DNA of 64,000 nucleotides from the NCBI GenBank assembly GCA_021613335.1, contig JAJTWR010000341.1, positions 2,402,001 to 2,466,000 on the forward strand, read 5' to 3'. The stretch comes from Whitmania pigra (lineage: Eukaryota > Annelida > Clitellata > Hirudinida > Haemopidae). This document shows positions 46,080-58,600 of this stretch, in pieces. The position numbers were made by a program, and so were the translations under genes. The notes under the pieces are model-generated. The model was not told the origin of the DNA. It saw only the letters and a list, made by a program, of their open reading frames with translations, and did no database searches. Within the stretch, counting starts at the first letter, position 1; each line of letters starts with the position of its first letter.

Positions 46080-47700
46080 CCACGTCTTTTGCATCAACTT
46101 AAAACAATTTATTGCTATTACGACTGTGTTTTAATTATTCTTATCGATGTCGTGCCCCATAATGATTTTCTTGCTTGAAATTTCCTTTTGTCGGATCATT
46201 TAATGTTATAGGCGCAGCTTCAAACATTTTAAATAATGATGTATCCCGTTCATGCAAAATGTTATTGTTCTTAATATTGATGAATGATAAAACTTCTCCT
46301 GAAGTGATGTTTTATATGATTTTAAACATACTGGTTGATTTGTTTAAGATGTGCTGCTTAAAGTATTTTAATAACTACTTCCATCCAAAATTATTATTAC
46401 AACTTAGTATTAGGTCATCTTGACTGCATGTGTTTTTACATTTGTTGATAAATTTTGTTGTAAAATTACTAATTAAATAAGTAAATGTTTTGTAAATGAA
46501 ACTGACTCGAGCATCTTCAACAATTTTCAAAATTGCATTTGCTTCATTCTGTTTTAGAACACTAAAGCTGACTCTGCAGTCTAAATTACTAGATTTGGCA
46601 AATAGTTCATTTCACCTAGAAATGAATTCCTATGGCTGTGGAAAAAAATAAATTGCTTTTTAGATATAGTTAACTCTTTATCCCAGCCTTCCCTTTAATA
46701 GGTGATCTTGTGTTTATTAACTATTATTAAAAGTGCTTCAATGATGTTATTAATTGTTATTATTTTTAATTTATTATGTTTTATTAATGTTAAAGTTTGT
46801 GATCTTTCATATATATTAAATGAGATTAATTATTTTAAAATTCAAAGAAAATTATATAAGTTGTTAGAGGATTCAAAAATGACCCTAGGTAACATCATCT
46901 GTCCGTAACTCTTACAAACTGCTATTGGCAAGTTGGTGTTATGGAACAACAAATGGGAATTACAATTAACTCCAGGTGAATGCCTTCAAGCTTCCATCGA
47001 GGGAGTGCGGAGCAGCATCCAGCCAAACAATTGCACAGTTTCCTCAAAAACCTCCATAAAATCTGTGACTTTCATGACCTCATTGACAGTAATCTCAATT
47101 TGAAAGCCAACTTCAACGATATTCACAAGGCATTTGTCAAAATTCTATAGCATAATTCTTAAATAGTTTTGTTCAAGAGAAAATCGCTCTGACTGGAATG
47201 TGTTGCACCTACATCCTATAATATTATTCCCCAGTCTGGAGACCCATAGGAGGCGTAGCACTCCTCAAAACAAGTAGTAAATGCGTCCAAAATATTTCAC
47301 AAGAATCATTCCAGGATTGAGAAAACTACTTTATAGGAGCAGACTTCAGCAATTGGGATTCAAGAGACTCGAATGTTCCTCTGCTACAAAATATAATACG
47401 CAGCTTCACTCACTACAAATCATCATTCCCCGATTTCACATCATCACGAACACTTAGTTAACGCCTCCATCTATGCCACGAAAAAAAAAATTCTCCATCA
47501 CTTTGTTGAATTAAATAAAATAAACAATTTTTTTATTTTTTAAATTTTGTTTAATTAAAAAATATTTTTGTTGTAATTTTAATCTAGCTTTATACTATAT
47601 ACCGTATTATAACATGTAATCTTTTTCATAACTTTGTTTTGAGCTTGTCGCGTTGTATTTCTGACGCTGGTATATGTTAATATCGACGCCAGTTTGTGTT
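46080..47700. other. Intergenic between ACAP and DHX8
   Basis: The first part is probably ACAP 3' untranslated sequence. At about 46990-47150 an open frame of roughly 50 codons (containing LHSFLKNLHKICDFHDLI) and a second at about 47340-47460 (GADFSNWDSRDSN...) have coding-like composition but are separated by stops. They may be remnants of a retroelement, unidentified. The rest is AT-rich. Confidence 0.35.
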
Positions 47701-47710
47701 AATATCAAAC

Positions 47711-50700
47711 ATGAGGGCTTTGGAAGATTTAGAACATATATCTTTAGTAAGCAAAGTTTGCACTGAATTGGATAACCATTACAATCTAAATGATAAAGCT
47801 GTTGGTGAGTGACTTTTCTTTCATATGTTTTCCGCATACATGATAGATTGGTCATAGCGCAAACAGATAAAAGGCGATTGTTTTCCTTAATTACTAATAG
47901 TCCAAATCATCTCAGATATGCAACGGACTATAATCAAATAAATAAATAAATAAACTTAATTACTAATTTAATTACGTTTTATTTGATGTTGATCTTGGCA
48001 ACAATTAAACTTCCAGCGGAATATATTATACATCTCGCGGAAGAAAATCCAGTATTCGAGAGTTTTAAAAAAGTTCTTCTGGAGGAATGTGAAACAGATT
48101 TTTCTGTAAGATTCATAACCAATTTTATTTACTTTCGTGCCTGGAAATCGAGATGTTGTCTTTTATGTCATTTTCGATCTTTGCAGGACTCCTTTATCGG
48201 GAATCTGCTGAGACTGATTGAAATGATGAATCCAAAGATGAAAGCTCTGAAAGCAAAACTTCCCTCTTCTGTAAATAGAGAATCAGACAAACACCTTGCA
48301 AGGGCGGTTATACCGTGCCTTGCACTTCCTGATAATATAAATACACAAGTAAATGTAGATTTATTTACAACAATTACATAATTCCCAAGTTAATGAGCAT
48401 GTCTTACTGCATTTTAGATGGATGAGGAATCCAGTAAAAAGTTAGACAATCTGATGAGTATGTTGGATCCAAAAAATATAAATTCTCTAATTACATCGAC
48501 CAAGGGACATTCAGATAAAGAGAAGTAAGTTTTTGTGATCTAAATTAATTTAAATTACTATAATCACTATTTCAAGTTATCATCTTAATTACCTTATTTT
48601 AATGGTAGAAATGGTTTGTGATCCTTTGAATGCTTAAAATCAAATTTTAATTCCAGGAGTGTAACTTCTAAACATGAAGGCAATGATGAACAAGACAAGG
48701 ATAGACAACACAAGAAGAATAAAGATGACTCTAAAGGCAAAGGGAAAAGGCATCATGGCTTCGAAAGTGAGAATGAAGAGGGCCATCAAAAAAAAAGCTG
48801 TGATGAATACAAGAGGACCAGAAAAGATGAACATGATCGTAAAAAGCAAAGGGATGATGATGATAGAAGAAGACGCAGAGACAATGACCACGATGATTAC
48901 AGGAAATATAGAGAGGATGACTCTAGAAGAAAGAGAAGAGGTGACTACCATGAAAGGGAAGATGGCCATAGGAAAAGGAGAAAGGATGATGAAGACAATT
49001 ACATGGAAAGAAGCAGTAAATACAACTCAAAAGGGAGAAGAAGATCTGCATCAACTGGACAAAGTGACGAAGATGATGAGCAATTAAGATATCAGAAAAG
49101 AAAGACGGACTTGCCTTTAGAGCCAGTTATTGGGGACATTTATAATGGTAGAGTCAGCAGAGTTATCTCACTCGGATGTTTTGTGCAGTTGGATGGATTA
49201 AAGAAGCATTGGGAAGGATTGGTTCACATTTCTCAACTTCGACAAGAAGGACGTGTAACTAATGTCTCGGATGTTGTTCACAGAGGTCAAGAGGTTAAAG
49301 TGAAGGTTTTATCATTTACTGGTCAGAAGACTGGCTTGAGCATTAAGGATGTTGATCAGATCACTGGTAAAGATTTGAATCCAAGGAGCACTCAAAGTAA
49401 AGAACAATTTGATGCCAATCTCAGAAATCCCGACAGACCATCTGCTTTGCCTTTGTTGGATTCTAGAGTACCTGAAGCTGATCAAAAATTTAGTAGGAGG
49501 ACAAACAAAGCAATTTCTTCACCTGAGAGATGGGAACTTAAACAGATGGCAGCTGCCAATGTCCTTGATGCCAGTGATTTTCCAGACTATGATGTTGAAA
49601 CAGGCTTTTTGATAAGAAATGAGGAAGAGGGCTCAGATGAAGACATAGAGATTGAATTAGCAGAGGAAGAACCACCATTTTTGAGAGGTTGTGCTGGAAT
49701 GGCATTGGACATGAGTCCCATCAAAATTGTCCAGAATCCAGATGGGTCCCTGGCTCAGGCAGCAATGGTTCAGTCAGCCTTGCAGAAAGAAAGAAGAGAG
49801 ATGAAACAGCAACAGCAAAGAGAACAAGAAAATGCCATTCCACTTAATCTCAGTAAAAGCTGGAATGATCCAATAGCAGCACAAGATGCTAGGCAGCTAG
49901 CTGCCAGCATGACTGGTCAAGGCTTGAGCACAGAAATGCCTGAATGGAAAAAAAACATCATGGGAGGTTCTAAGGCATCATTTGGCAAGAAGGAAAAAAA
50001 GTCTATATTGGAGCAAAGGCAGAGCCTACCTATATTCAAGCTTAAAGATGAGCTTCTCATGGCCGCTGCAGATAACCAAGTATTAATTGTTATTGGAGAA
50101 ACCGGGTCTGGAAAGACAACACAAATAACACAATACCTAGCTGAAGCAGGCTACACTCAGAAAGGAAAGATTGGGTGTACTCAACCCAGAAGAGTGGCTG
50201 CAATGTCTGTCGCAAAACGTGTTGCGGAGGAATTCGGTTGTAGGTTGGGTCAGGAGGTTGGCTATACTATTCGTTTTGAAGATTGTACAAATGCAGATAC
50301 AGTGATCAAATACATGACGGACGGTATGCTGTTGAGAGAATGTCTCATTGATCCTGATTTAAGCCAATATTCAATAATTATGTTGGATGAAGCTCATGAG
50401 CGAACTATTCACACGGACGTCCTGTTTGGACTACTGAAAAAAACAGTCAGAAAGAGGCCGGATCTTAAGTTAATAGTTACTTCTGCCACTCTCGATGCAG
50501 TGAAATTCTCTCAGTATTTTTTTGAAGCTCCCATTTTTACAATTCCTGGCAGAACTTTTCCTGTAGAGATTTTTTATGCCACTGAACCAGAGAAAGACTA
50601 TTTAGACACAGCTCTTGTGACTGTGGTTCTCATCCATCTAAATGAGCCAGCTGGTGATATTCTTCTATTTTTGACTGGTCAGGAAGAAATAGATTCTGCC

Positions 50701-52014
50701 TGTGAGATCTTGTACCAGAGGATGCAGAAGCTAGGTCCAAACACTCCAGAATTGATCATTCTACCTATCTATTCTGCCCTTCCCAGTGACATGCAGACCC
50801 GCATTTTTGAACCTGCTCCTCCTGGCTCTAGGAAGGTCATCATTGCAACCAACATTGCAGAAACATCATTGACAATCGATGGCATATTTTATGTTGTGGA
50901 TCCTGGCTTTGTGAAGCAGAAAGTCTATAATTCCAAGACTGGTGTTGATCAGCTTATTGTTACTCCAATATCCCAGGCCCAAGCAAAACAAAGAGCAGGC
51001 AGAGCAGGGCGAACAGGTCCAGGAAAATGTTATCGTCTTTATACAGAGAGTGCTTTCAAAACGGAAATGCTTCAGACCAATGTTCCAGAAATTCAGAGGA
51101 CTGATCTGACTAGCACAGTGCTTTCTCTAAAAGCTTTGGGAATAAATGACCTTTTGGGATTTGATTTCATGGATGCACCCCCAATGCAAACCCTTATTTC
51201 TGCCATGGTTAAACTCCACGCACTTGGCGCACTTGACGAACAAGGCTTACTGACACGACTTGGACGAAGAATGGCTGAATTTCCTCTAGAACCTCCATTG
51301 TCTAAGATGCTCATTATGTCTGTTCATCTTCAATGCAGTGAGGAGGTTCTGACAATTGTTTCAATGCTTTCTGTGCAAAATGTCTTTTATAGGCCAAAGG
51401 ACAAGCAGGGAATTGCTGATCAGAAAAAAGCAAAATTTCATCAACCTGAAGGTGATCATCTCACTCTTTTAGCAGTCTACAACTCGTGGAAGAACAACAA
51501 ATTCTCCAATGCTTGGTGTCACGAGAATTTTGTCCAGTACAGGACACTGAAGCGTGCGCAAGATGTCAGGAAGCAAATGCTTGGTATAATGGATAGGCAT
51601 AAACTTGATGTAATGTCATGTGGTAAAAACACTTCTAGCATACAGAAAGCTATCCTCAGTGGTTTCTTCCGAAATGCGGCCAAGAAAGATCCCCAGGAAG
51701 GATACAGAACCCTAGTAGACTCCCAAATTGTTTATGTCCATCCTTCCAGCTCTCTTTTCAACAAGCAACCTGACTGGGTTGTGTACCATGAACTTGTTTT
51801 GACCACAAGAGAATATATGAGGGAGGTCACGGCCATTGATCCAAAGTGGTTGGTGGAATTTGCTCCAAATTTCTTCAAGTTTGGAGATCCTACTAAATTG
51901 AGCAAAGCCAAAAAGCAACAGAAGATTGAACCTTTGTACAACAAGTATGAGGAACCAAATTCATGGAGAATATCCAGAGCTTTCAGGAAATTCCACACTA
52001 AAGTCACATTCTGA
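47711..52014 (+). CDS. DHX8: DEAH-box pre-mRNA splicing helicase DHX8/Prp22
   Basis: ATP-dependent RNA helicase that releases spliced mRNA from the spliceosome (known role of DHX8/Prp22), nuclear. Five coding exons: 47711-47804, 48017-48105, 48187-48348, 48418-48524, 48657-52014; 3810 nt, 1269 aa against about 1220 in human. Start at 47711 gives the family N-terminus ([17 protein letters not shown]). Residues about 150-300 are charged, rich in Arg/Asp/Lys (RS/RD-like, [11 protein letters not shown]). The S1 RNA-binding domain is about 312-380 ([20 protein letters not shown]). Helicase motifs: Walker A GETGSGKT near 630, motif Ia [12 protein letters not shown] near 728, SAT, and motif [10 protein letters not shown], followed by winged-helix, ratchet and OB-fold regions. 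The fifth exon carries about 88 percent of the protein without an intron. A downstream ATG at 49003 is not the start because the frame is open through spliced upstream exons. Confidence 0.95.
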
Positions 52015-52614
52015 TTACTTAAATTAGTTTTACAGTACTTGCGAAATGTAAAATCTCAAAATGTAACATTTTTATGAAATTTGGTTATTAACGAGTGCTT
52101 ATTAAAATAATGTTTGTTGATAGTCCTTGACAATTTCACTTCAGAAAATTAACATTGATGAAATTCAGTTTTTTTTTTTATTGATACAAGCTTGGAATTC
52201 GACTGCTATCAGACACAAGTTGCTTCTAATTTCTTATAAGGCAGGGTTATCAAGTGCGTAATTTTTCGTGTTATTGTGGTGCTGCTAACAGCATTTTTGA
52301 CGAGGGAATTCAAAACTGAATTTGATGCTTTTGTGCACGCTTAATTTTCATATATCCATGCCTCTTTGTTGCTGGTAGAACGTCAACTCGATAAAACCCA
52401 TGGCAGATCTAGAACACACTGGCTGAGCTACTAAAACTTTCATCCAAAAATATTGAAATAATAAAAACAGTTAAAATGGAGTTTTTCAAATTTTACTTTT
52501 TGCCACATTAGCCAAAAAGCTCCTTAAGTTATGAGTCATATTAACACATACTTATTAAATTTATTTTCTACAAAAAGAGTAGTAGAGCAGTTAGCTAAAA
52601 ACAAAACTGAGTCA
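52015..52614. other. Shared 3' flank between DHX8 and SNRNP200
   Basis: 600 bases hold both 3' untranslated regions, which are convergent. A minus-strand AATAAA (plus TTTATT at 52560-52565) lies 50 bases beyond the SNRNP200 stop. For DHX8 only weaker variants (ATTAAAATAAT near 52100) are visible. Confidence 0.6.
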
Positions 52615-55600
52615 TCAATCACTGTCCTCTTGATCTCTTCCCTCTTTCACATCAATGCTGAACTTATATTCTTGATCGCATCCCATATATGCATCACTCA
52701 TGAAGTATAACACATATTGCTGTTTTCCCACTGATGGTGCAGTAAAATCGAGCTTGACCTTAGCCTTTTGTTGGAGAGTGAGACGTTTGATGGCAATCAA
52801 GCTCTCAGACTTTGGTTCACCAATCACTACCCACCACCCTTCTTCTCTTTTCTATAGACAGAAAATGTACAATCATTATTTGAACTAGCAAAATTTTAAA
52901 TATCAAATCGGAAATAAATAAAATAAAAATATAGGAAAATAATAAAATACCAATGTATTTAAATTTGTTATAATTAATAAATCATTTTTCTAAATCAGAA
53001 ATAAAGTTAACCTGTGGAAAATATGGTGCCATGATTGGCCCGGATACTTCATCTTCCCTCTCTATGGAAACTGCAACATTGACTGTTGATCCACTGCAGA
53101 TATCTTCCTTTTCAAGTACCTCATAAATTAGCTCAATGTTAGGATATTTTGCAGTGAACCTTGCTACATCCCCTTTCTGGTTGTCTTCCATCTGAAGCAA
53201 TTCATCTCTCACTTTGTCATCCATATCCATTAGGTCAAAGATCGAGTCAATTTTCTGGAAAAAAAACAACACCGTTAGAACTGTAGAACTAATGAACTAA
53301 ATTGTTAATTTCTATCACTAAATTTAAAAACATACCTTGTCATTAAATCTTTTTATGACCTCACTATTAAAGTGGGGCAACTGTTTCAAATAGCTATCCT
53401 TCTTCCACATGGCCTGCGTGACCATTTGTGCCAATTCCATGGCTGCCAATGCAGGAGAAAGCCATCCATTACTGCTCAAAACATCCACACATGCCTGAAT
53501 AAGTCTAAAGGCCTTGCTCAATATGTCTTCTGTGTCTGACATAAGTTCAGGAGCAAGTGGCATTCTGGAAAGGTGAGCTTGCAGGAGGAAGTTGGTCTTG
53601 AGATGAGGATCACTGAAATTAGGATTCTGGAACTTTATGGGGAGACATCCAGCCAACTGCAATACAATATTATAATATTAAAAAACCATTAAAATAATTC
53701 ATTTATTAATCATGCCTTGGTGATAACAAAAGACAAACGATACCTGTTTGAGCACAGAGTCCTCATGATGTCTGATGGGAATGTTTTCAAACTCTGTTGC
53801 TTTTGCAATGATTTCAATCAATCCACGAATCTTGGTCTTGTTATTGAGTGATAAGCTGAACAACTCTGTTAATTTTTTTTTATATATTTGAATAAGTTTC
53901 AAGCAAGACTACCAGTAATGATTATTGGCGAAATATTAGATAAAGTTATAATAATAATAATAACATAATTATCTAGTCTAAAATCCTATATTCTTACCCA
54001 TTGTGGTGTAATTTATGTAGTAGTAGCTAGCAATCATTCCAAGATTTTGTGCAGAAACATCCACTTCATCCTCAATACTAATGCACTGCAAAAAGATCAG
54101 ATTATTGTCTTTAAAATATCAATAAGCATAATATAAAATAAAAGTCCTAGCACTCATTTGTAATAATATTAATTAATAATAATTGTATTAATCTAACAAA
54201 CTATTAATTCTAAATCATTTATCAGTTACCTTAGCTTGTTCGAGCTCATTTAATGTTGTCTCGACCAATTCAGACATGTGATCGGACAAATGACGATGAG
54301 TCACACCCTGGAGACCATAGTAGTTTGGATTCTGAGTCATTCTTTTGTACAAAAATGTCCATGTGAGATTGTCCACAGCATCCTGCTTATTCTCTATCAC
54401 TTTAGTAACAATCTCTGCATTAAAGTGGTCATGGAGGCAATGATCCAAATGCGACTGCAAAATAAAACGGAAGTGAAAAGGTAGTTAGCAATTTATTCAA
54501 GAATGTCGGCAATTCATCATAATACACAAAGTCATACCTCTATTGGCAAAGGTTCATAAAGGAATTTCTTGTAAAACTCCTTCTTTGAACTCTGGCATAA
54601 AATCACAGCCTTGGCTTCCTCATCCACGAGTGGCCTGTTAGCCCTTCCGATCATTTGTAAGATATCTGTTATGGGATAGTCTTCGTACGCATGGATCTTT
54701 CCATTATAACATTGCGTGTCCATTATTATCACGAGATAAGAGTTATTCCTCATACTCCATGCAAGGTTTCTTGAGACAATCAAGACCTGGATGGCTCCAT
54801 GCTCAAAAAGCAGTTCAACCAATTGTCTGTCCATGTCACATAAACCCTCATGCAGGTATCCAACACCTTTGATAACAGCTTCCTTAACTGTCTTGTCCTG
54901 CAGTCTGTCAGTATACGGAGACATGTCTTTTATCTGAACATGAAGAAATTTTGTTTCCTGGAGGTCAGCTGCGCATAGAGTGAGCAAGTCGTAGGCAGTA
55001 ACTCTTGTCTGTTTGCGAGACGGAACGAAGACAATGACCGGCTTTTTCGGAGAATGACGTGCAATGGTGTTATAGACAGGTTTCGTCATAGACATTATAC
55101 GAGATGCATTGTGAGTTATGTTAAACCCCTGTATATGAATCTCCAGTCTTACTGGCCTCACATTAGGATGAAAGTTGAAGAAAGAAGTGGGCATGCAACC
55201 AAGCCACTGTCCAACATCTTTAGCATTCGAGAGAGATGAACTCATGGCCACAATCCTGATTCCTCTTTCAATTTGAGTAGACAGGTAGCGCATCCTGGAA
55301 ACTACCACTTCGAGGACTGACCCGTTATCTCCACCGAGTAGGTGAAGTTCATCAATGAGAAATAGGCTTATACTTTGTATAGCAGGCCTTTGTTTCCATC
55401 TCCGTGAAAGAACATCCCAAACTTCTGGCGTCGCGATTACAATGTGTCCCTAGTATTTATGTATAAATTAGAAATATCTTTTAAAAACTAAGGAAGATAT
55501 GATATACATACCTTAGAAACAAGTTTAAGATCTGTCGAAAGCTCTCCAGTCAGAAGCACAACTTTCTTACCAAGCATCTTTCCAAACTTCTCTTGCCATT

Positions 55601-58600
55601 CTTCATTGATCTTAAAACAAAACACATTACCAGATATGTACCATATTTGCACTCAGTTAATACATGCATTGGATGATAGGTTAGCTCAATGCTTGCAACA
55701 GTATCAGCTGGTGTGTCATAGATAACTAGCTCACACCACCAGAGAGCAGCTTTATATCCTAATGCATGCACTCAAATGAACGGCTGAATATCTACTTTTT
55801 ATCTTAACAACAACGCTTACCAAACCATATCAAAGATATACCAACCAATTGAGCCAGAGCGCTGACAGGAGTAACGTAAACACACTTTCCGTCTGGATTT
55901 TGCATGAACATCCTAAGGATCGCAAATTCCATGCAGATGGTCTTCCCGCTACCGGTTGGAGCACCAACAAATACATTGTCATTACTGTTGTAGAGGGCAT
56001 TGAATACTGGAAAAGAACATTAATTATTAAAACCTGTTGCAATAAATTAGACAATTAATATATCAAACCTTGTGTCTGTATAGAGTTGAAGGACTTCATC
56101 TTTGTTTGATAAAGACTCTCAAATTCTGAATTCCTCAAGGCTGACACAGGAAGGGGCTGGAGATCTAGTAGTTCTGTTGGTGGTGGATATTTTTCAGGAA
56201 GTATCATCTGCTGCAATGACACTGGGGTCAATGCCTCACTACCTGTAATAAAATAGTCAACCTCAAATATGATCGAAAAAATACTACAGAAAAGACATTG
56301 ACGAATTGTGCAAACCTATCCACTTGTCGGATATAACTTTAATAAAATAGTAGGGTGAAAGAGGTTCAAAAACAGGTACAAAGAACTTTATGAGATGTTC
56401 ATCATTGCAGAATTTCCTAAGAAAAATAAATTCATATAAACTTAAGAAAAATGATGTTTTAGAAGTACATCAGACTCACTGTTTCAGCAAGAAATATTCA
56501 TGATGTAGAATGACTTCTCCGTCAATATCAACCACAATAATCCAGAAGGCCTAATAAAACATGAAGCAATTGAGATATTTTTTGAAAACAATGATTGTAT
56601 ACAAAGTTAACTCACTTCCGATTGGCCGTGGACTTTTTCATCCCATTGAAAATCTGGAGTAATGGTTAGCTCAACTCGTAAAGTTGAACGATTGATCGGA
56701 TTTACGTGCACTCCGAGCTTCAGTTTAGGTAGCTGGTGGATGTACTTGTGGATTGTTTTACCATTTTTCGGCATTTTAATCAATTCCCCGATTTCATGAG
56801 GATTCAGGTCATAGAACCTCTCCCAGGGAAAGTTCTTTTTTTCAATCTTTTTCAAAACCTCTTCTGGAATTTTTTTGAATTGGCGCAAAGGAGTCATGCA
56901 TTGCCACCTTTAGGTAACAAAGGAAAAAACATAAATTAAAAACATATTAATTTGTTGAATACAAAAACATTCCAAAAACTTACATCCTTTTGTCAATCAT
57001 CTTGCAGAAGGACAATGCTAGCTCTGCAAGTTGGGCCCATCCTCTATGCAACACAATCTCAAATATGGCTCTCATCAACCTCAATGCAGATTGGGCAATG
57101 AAGTTCATATCTGAAATAAGAATGAAGCCATCCAGTTGGAGCTGAGAGATGTAGACCTGAAGGAGCACATTCACTTTGGCACTGGGTTCATCTACAGTCT
57201 CTTTCACTGGTATTGGGACTTTCTCTAGCAATTTTGAGAGCTCCATTTTTTCTTCCTTTGTTTTTTTAAAAAGTGAAACATATAAATTGTATAAAAAAAA
57301 ACAAAATAATTAATAAATTAATGGAATTATTACTAACCCCTCTAACTTTGAAGTGCTTGAATTCAGAGGATAGGGAGAATACTCTGAGAAGCTCTATGTC
57401 GCACATTGTAGGTTTGAGTTGCAGATTATAAGTAGCCATGGTTTCATGAGATATGTAAAAGTAGCTTGCAATGCGACCCAACTCGGTAACCTGGAAGTGA
57501 CCCCCCTTCTTGTCATACCTTATCAAGTTGTTTTTGTCCAGAATAGAAGCAGCAGTGTGTACAAGGTCAGATCTGAAACCTTCCAGTGTAGGATCAGTTT
57601 CTGAACAGTCCAAAGGTACCTGGTATAAAGATGGTGCCCTAACCATTCTAATATAAAGGTATGTATAGCCTGAAAACAATAAAACAATATCAAATTTTCT
57701 GAATGCAAAAAGATAAAATTAAAAAATCCAGATCACTAAATAGTAAAAATCACCTAGCCATTTGACAGCATCCTTGGCATTCTGTACGGTGCCGAGAACA
57801 ATCTCAGCATTCAGGTTGTCTGCAAGACGTGTCACAAATTGTGACTCAATAGGAAGTTGCTGGTTCATCAATGACAAATAGTACTGCAGTTCTGAATGAT
57901 TTGTCATCAAAATGCCTTCACCTTTTGTATCAAACTGAGGTCTACCAGCTCTACCCATCATCTGAAAATGCAAATGTGTTGACATAACAAACACTTTTTT
58001 ACAAAAAATAAATTAATCACCTGCATGACATCAAGAGGTCCTAGCTCGACCCATTTGCCTTTCTCGGGATTGTAAACCTGAGTTCCTTTAATGATGACAG
58101 TGTGTGCAGGCAAATTAACACCCCATGCAAGAGTGGCAGTTGACACAAGCACCTGAAGGTGTTTATCAGCAAACAAATCTTCAACCAGTGTTCTGTCAAC
58201 CCTAGTCATTCCAGCATGATGAATTCCAAAACCATAAGGAAGGAGGTTTTTCAGATTATGATCCTTCACCTCTTCAGCCTCTCTCCTCAAAACCTCAGTA
58301 GATGCAGAACCTTCCTTGAGGAATTGCCCCAGAGAGTCTTTCTCTAAGCACAGATCCCTTATGGCTCGAGCAGTTTCAGCAGTTGATTTCCTTGAGTGAA
58401 CAAACACCAGCACCTGATTCTTTCCTGCATGCTGCATTATCTTATCATACAGGACATCATTCATTGTCTTTAATCTCTTGGCAGCATTCTTCTCAGAGAA
58501 TCCTATATATTGTTGCTCAAGAGGTACAGGCCTATAAGAATTATCAAAGTAGAAAATGCTTTGATCTGGAACTCTCAAGAACAAAGCAACATCTCTGTAA

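Noticed and set aside
49003..52014. ATG at 49003 as the DHX8 start
   Set aside because: The frame is open upstream to a good acceptor at 48656, and four earlier exons encode the conserved DHX8 N-terminus with matching phases.
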